From the NCBI RefSeq assembly GCF_021869535.1, contig NW_026262679.1, positions 46,050,426 through 46,114,425 on the forward strand: a stretch of DNA of 64,000 bases. The letters run 5' to 3'. How positions within the stretch are numbered: the stretch's first letter is position 1; every line of letters begins with the position of its first letter. The notes below the pieces were generated by a model. That model had not been told where the DNA came from, did no database searches, and saw only the letters and a program-made list of their open reading frames with translations. This document shows, piece by piece, positions 59,161 through 64,000 of the stretch. This DNA comes from Mytilus californianus. Taxonomy: Eukaryota > Mollusca > Bivalvia > Mytilida > Mytilidae. A program made the position numbers and the translations under genes.

Positions 59161-60665
59161 TTTCAGGTCGAAATATACCTTCTTAGCTAAGAGCCCAGCT
59201 CCTATAAGGTGTCAATTGACAGGGAAGGCAAAGACAACTGTAAGGAGTTTAGAAAATGTTTACTTTATTGATAGACCTTATTTTGCCAATCAGTTCTTTT
59301 AGTTTCTCTCTATCACTTTCATATACCGGTATATACAATTCTAAATGAAAAATAGCAAAATATAACCCTTAAAAAATGACCAAAATGTGGCTGAGGTGAT
59401 AATAATTATACACAAGATACAGTAGCAATCATGAATTATTTTATAAACAAATGAAAAAAAACTTTTGTTACTTATACAACAAATAAGTTTTAACAATCTA
59501 TCTTCCATAAATTTCTTTTGATGAAGACATGCCTTGAAACAATTGTTCATATATACAGAATACAGAATGCTTTATCAAATCATATGGGTATTACATCTAT
59601 GATCAAATCAATATAGATTAAAAAGCAACAGTCCTTTTGCGCCAATTGCTATTGACAAGATGTATAATTTGCGCCAATTACTATTTTCAAACAATATCAT
59701 TTGCGACAATTGACCTGTAATTATATATTCACCGAACATTTATGATATACAGGATCTAAGCACGTACAGAGCTATATGACATGAAAAGGTATCTAAAAAT
59801 AATCATTTATATCTAAGGTCGACTTTGCCTGACTGAGTTTGGAACCTTAGTTTCTTAATACATTCCTAATTCATCAACTGGAAAATTTAGAACAGTTGTT
59901 ATAAATAATGTATAAAGTAATCATAACTTCACCAATGAAACCCGCTGAACCCATATCCGGTTAAAAAGGAGAAGTGAAGTCATTAATTTTTATTTGAAAT
60001 AAATTGGCGCAAATGATACTCGGTATTACAAAAACATGTGGTACAAACGAAGCATTTATCGCAAAAAGACGCATTTTTGGCGCAGTCGGATTTCTCCCAA
60101 TAAAGTGTACTTTATACAAATAAAACATACATTTAAACAATACAATACAATACCCATCTACATGAACATTCTATTATTTTAACACTTTTAGTAACCCTTC
60201 CTGGACCTATAAGGAGTCGATTGACAATTTAATTATACGTGACTTTTTTTGTTAATCTAAAAGAGTGTTGGTATTTTTTATTTTTTTTTCATTTTTTTGA
60301 TAAAGTTTCTTTCTATCCAGTATAAATACAGTTTTAAGAAAAAGCCAAAAGACAAACACCTACCAAAAAATGGCAATATTTGTGGATGGGAAAATAATAC
60401 ACAATATACAGTAGCAATAAACACATTATAAAAGCTAAACTATATTGTTATACTAAATAAAAGTGTTAACAATCTTTTTTTTCCTATTATAAATTCCAAT
60501 AAATAAACGGAATAGAAATACATTTTACAATTTATAGAATGCTTTATTTGGGGTACAAAAATACACCATAGAAATAAAACGTAAACGAGCGTATAAAAAC
60601 GCAAAAAATGGTAAACATTTAAACAAAGAAAGGGGAATATCATCTCCTTCAAGAAGTCAATCATA
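59160..60665. repeat. Diverged ~1-kb direct duplication
   Basis: Landmarks recur in order about 1 kb apart: CCTATAAGGTGTCAATTGACAG (59206) and CCTATAAGGAGTCGATTGACAA (60209); ATACAGTAGCAAT (59419 and 60409); TTAACAATCT (~59491 and ~60463); AGAATGCTTTAT (59563 and 60537). Between them GCGCCAATT words cluster (59640-59710 and near 60003). Non-coding. Confidence 0.6.
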
Positions 60666-61310
60666 AATATTGTTTTTCAGTCTGCTCGCAGTTTCTCTGT
60701 ATATATTTAAGTTCCATGATAATTGCCAAAAATAAAAATTACAAAAAGCACAAATATGAGTGTGTTATTAACAAATTATGTACCAATATATAATTTAGTA
60801 CCATTTATTTCTGAAATAAATTAAGCTAAAATGTTTTGGTTTTCTGGCTGCGCCAAAGTCACTTTATATTTCATAGTACGAGCAGTTTATTTGGTTGATT
60901 TTAGTGAGTATGAAAATATCAATATACCAGTACCAAAATTTATAAATAGAATAATAATCAATATTTGTGGAGCGAGCCTAGCTGTTGAAAACTTATACAA
61001 TTATACTCAACAACATAAGAACCGCACCATCTCCCTTAATTTCTATTGAGTAAAAATTTCTATTGCATTTAAAAAAAATTAAGTCATTGAAATGGATCAA
61101 AATTTTGACACATGACGCTCCTGAAAGCATACACACTAAATTCTGTGAAAATAGGGAGTCATAATTTTAATTTTGGACATATCAAATTTCTAATTTAAAA
61201 AAAAGTTTCCAAATTTGTGAAAATTAAAGTTATGTGTATCTTTTCAACTGAAATCAAATAAATAATTTTGATTTCCAGTTTCTAAATCGAGTTATTGTCT
61301 ACTGTACGGA
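60666..61310. other. Non-coding AT-rich DNA
   Basis: A 72-codon frame (60831-61049) has no recognised family. Nothing else stands out. Confidence 0.35.
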
Positions 61311-61324
61311 AGCTTTTTAGGGCG

Positions 61325-62275
61325 ATGCTAATTTGCTTCTTCCAATTTGTTATAACAAAATAATTTGATATAAGAAACTAATAATTTGATATAGCAAACT
61401 AATAATTTGATATAACAAACTAATAATTTGATATAACCAATTATTATTTAGATTTAACAGATTAATCAATTTGATATAACAGATTAACAATTTGATATAA
61501 CTGATTATCAATTTGATATAACAATTGTAAATTTTATTTATCAAATTATTAATTTTATTTATCAAATTATTAATTTTATTTATCAACTTTTTGATTTTAT
61601 ATAACAAATTATGTGTGTATCTACCAATAGTATGATTTAATCATAATTATGATTAATTAAAAGATTTCGTAACCTAAACTGGCACATTTTTTGTGTATTA
61701 ATTCATTGTTTATCTGACGTCCAGTGACAACTATCTAATTCAGATTCAAAACTCTATTATGTCTATAACCCAACCTTCTCTCCTTTTTTCGAGGCAGTTT
61801 TGGGACTAGTTTCTCCATTTTGTAAATTGGACCTGCATGAACGAACCATGACAGTATTATATATATGATACTTCGATGAACGAACGAATGTAAAAGAGAA
61901 AATGTTTATTAAAAATAAAGACACACGCGCGAGATTTAGAAAGATTGTTGAGTTTTAATTTCTGTTGAACAGATCACGTGTGTTATCTGGGCAGCTTGAT
62001 ATATAGGTTTAGGACCGCGGACCATTAGCAATGCAAACAAACATTTAGTTTTATATCTCAAATCCATGCATAAGTTATTTGATATATCAAATTAATAAAT
62101 TGCTATACCAAATTATCATAATATGTTATATCAAATTGATACTCAGTTAAATTGATTATTCGTTATATCAAATTGATTATCTGTTATATACAAATTGATA
62201 ATCTGTTATATACAAATTATTAGTTTGGTATAGTTTGTTATATCAAATTAGTAAAATTAGCGTGACCAATTTGAA
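61325..62275. mobile_element. MITE-like element with inverted AATTTGATATAAC arrays
   Basis: The left block (61340-61620) repeats AATTTGATATAACAAACTAAT about every 21-24 bp. The right block (62080-62260) repeats the reverse-complement words (GTTATATCAAATT). Outer ends GATGCTAATTTGC and AAAATTAGCGTGAC are loosely inverted. Between them lies a fragment with GACGTCCAGTGACAACTA. Two subterminal arrays in opposite orientation imply one element. Confidence 0.6.
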
Positions 62276-62479
62276 ATTGATTTATCTCAGATTTTTGTAT
62301 TTTACTCATGTGGTTGAAATTTCCATTGTCTCAACTAAAATCAAAATTTCTCTGTGGACTCAGCATTAATTTTAAGATTATGCTTAAAATATAGAATATT
62401 GTACAAAGTAGCTTAAACAAGAAATTGTAAACTACGATATATAGATAGATGTGGTTTGTTATTTGTGTTGTTAAGTACA

Positions 62480-63327
62480 TTATATTAGTCCAAAGCCAGG
62501 TCCAGATACAATTGCCTCTTTCATTACGTCATGAAAATTCGTATAATTCACCAAATGAATAGGCAATGTCAGGTCCAAGGTGCAGGTTGATACGCTCGGG
62601 TAGCATTTAACATCAGTGAAATTTACTGTAAATTTGTTGTCAAATCCACCTGGTGGAATGCTGCTGCATCCTGTTAGGAATTGCAGGATATCACAAAGAT
62701 GTACGACCCCGTCGGTGTACTGACATTTACCTTCTGAAATGAAAACGAAGCATTAGTACTTTTTTATTCTTATTTAAAATTTTAACATTTATATTGACAT
62801 GTCAAATTGGATATGCAAAATATAATGAAGAAAAGGGGCATTCTTTTTTGGCTATGCAAAATGGTACTGTAAGTGTCATTAATTTTTGAACGTCAAGCGA
62901 TTGAAGAATAAGAAATCGTTATTGAATTCGATTAAACTAACCAGAACCTTAATTTATGAAATGTATTTCTGTGTTGACAGATTAAAAGCAGATCATCTTT
63001 TGATCCTTAGTCTTTCAGCAACGGTTATTTTCTATGTGCTACTTTCCTACTGTTACTACTAACAACATACCACTTTCTTCTGGCATGAACACCGACATTG
63101 CAGTTTTCAGTTGGTGTGCTGTAAAGTAAATATTACAAAAAAACGTTTTTAATTACCTTGACAATCAAACACAAAACTTTCAAAATTTTGTGCCACATCT
63201 TCCGATTGCTGCCGCATATTACTCCCCCTTTCTCCAAAACTTTTAACAACGCACATATCCATGAACATGTCCCCTGTTAGTTCTTGCGGAACACCACAGC
63301 ATTTGCATAGAATTTTCCTGATATTTC
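62480..63327 (-). CDS. 3' exons of a cysteine-rich protein, partial
   Basis: Three minus-strand exons with GT-AG borders and matching phases: 63327-63157, 63118-63071 and 62733-62480 (stop TAA at 62482-62480). The product contains ILCKCCGVPQELTG, DMCVV, FVFDCQ, EGKCQYTDGVVHLCDILQFL, TGCSS and CYPSVSTCTLDL, then ends SGPGFGLI. Many spaced cysteines and NxT sites suggest a secreted or extracellular protein. I do not recognise the family. The signal-peptide exon is not visible; it would lie upstream, possibly past the inverted repeat copy that begins at 63603 or outside the window. Confidence 0.6.
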
Positions 63328-63602
63328 CTGCAAAAAGAATAAAATTGATTCAGCTTTCATTTAAAAAAATATTTCCAAAACATTTACACCCTTAACTACA
63401 CAAAATGGTTATACTTGAAAAGAGAAAACGTAAAAAATGACAATTTAAAAAAAAAATAAGATGAGTAATGAAACAAGATTTCCTACAACAAGATATTTTT
63501 ATTTTATATTTTTGCTGCTTACAATTTCTCAGTTTCATCAAAATGCACACGCATTCATCTGATGAATAACAAGCATTCTGTGAGTATTGCATGACAATAC
63601 AT

Positions 63603-64000
63603 ATTCCCCTACCGGTTAAAAATTGATTGTCTTGGAACAAAATTCTTACTTGATCTATAACTTGTCTTGGTGTAAACTATTTAACATATATCAATTCAAT
63701 ATCTTCGAGAATGACGAAAAAACCCTGTTATATAAGTGATTTTTTATAAGTTCAAGGGCCATAGCTCTGCACACAATACCAAGTCCGGAACTAAATTCCT
63801 AGTTGATCTCTAACATGTCATGGTAAAACTATGTACCTATTTTCAAATCAATACCTTCAAGTATGACAATAAATGTGCGGAAAACTGATTATTGGAGTGA
63901 ATTTTCTAAGTCCAAGGACCATAACTCTGCACAAAATTAGACCAGAACAAAACTCGAACTTGATCTGAAACTTTTCATGATATAGCAATACACCAAATAT
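63603..64000. mobile_element. Second copy of the TAGTCCCCTA element, reversed and cut by the window edge
   Basis: It starts TTCCCCTACCGGTTAAAAATTGAT, the reverse complement of the right end at 13440-13466. It continues with reverse-complemented subrepeats (AGTCCAAGGACCATAACTCTGCAC, TTCAAGTATGAC). Confidence 0.75.

Noticed and set aside
61350-61607. Minus-strand frame of NKINNLI-like repeats
   Set aside because: Low-complexity translation of the AATTTGATATAAC repeat array.

Overview
The window looks like nuclear DNA of a marine bivalve, most likely a mussel of the Mytilus group. It is AT-rich, its genes are split by GT-AG introns, and it is crowded with dispersed repeats. One repeat family, with a core reading 'GATTGCCAATGAGACAACTC', occurs about ten times in both orientations; from memory it is very common in mussel genomes. 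I found no rRNA gene, intact tRNA gene, CRISPR array or operon-like structure.

Layout. 0-7.3 kb is repeat-derived: a tRNA-derived SINE head, a ~192-bp tandem array, an inverted-repeat element and a ~125-bp tandem array with a hairpin in each unit. 7.9-17.0 kb on the plus strand carries a multi-exon gene for a vertnin-like/OTU-like protein with a C-terminal PHD-like cysteine cluster. It appears broken by one extra A in an A7 run. Its third intron holds a 1.9-kb internally deleted hAT transposon with perfect 14-bp termini and 8-bp target duplications. 20.06-23.82 kb is a 52-bp satellite of about 72 units. 25.3-26.4 kb is an inverted-terminus repeat. 26.7-30.2 kb is a 40-bp satellite split by a 1.18-kb transposon-like insertion.

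The main feature is at 30.65-44.57 kb on the minus strand. Thirteen exons join in one open frame, with matching phase at all twelve introns, to encode about 2032 residues. The order is: SGNH/GDSL hydrolase; basic and AT-hook-like linker; C2H2 finger; five acidic 16-residue repeats; a canonical 2A ribosome-skipping motif (GDVEENPGP); two more C2H2-like fingers; a cysteine-rich region; and a C-terminal KDZ-superfamily (Kyakuja-Dileera-Zisupton, HMGXB3-like) transposase core. The 2A motif should split translation into an esterase/zinc-finger protein of ~523 residues and a transposase of ~1509 residues. This is the best candidate in the window for an undescribed system.

45-64 kb is a graveyard of nested elements: a BED-like fragment, a 4.57-kb element with ~450-bp inverted arms, a Penelope-like RT pseudogene, a Toll-like receptor fragment, a tyrosine-recombinase pseudogene with nearby direct repeats, and a 2.44-kb element with 35-bp perfect inverted termini and TAA target duplications. 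The last kilobases hold three in-phase minus-strand exons of an unrecognised cysteine-rich protein. Its 5' end is not seen.
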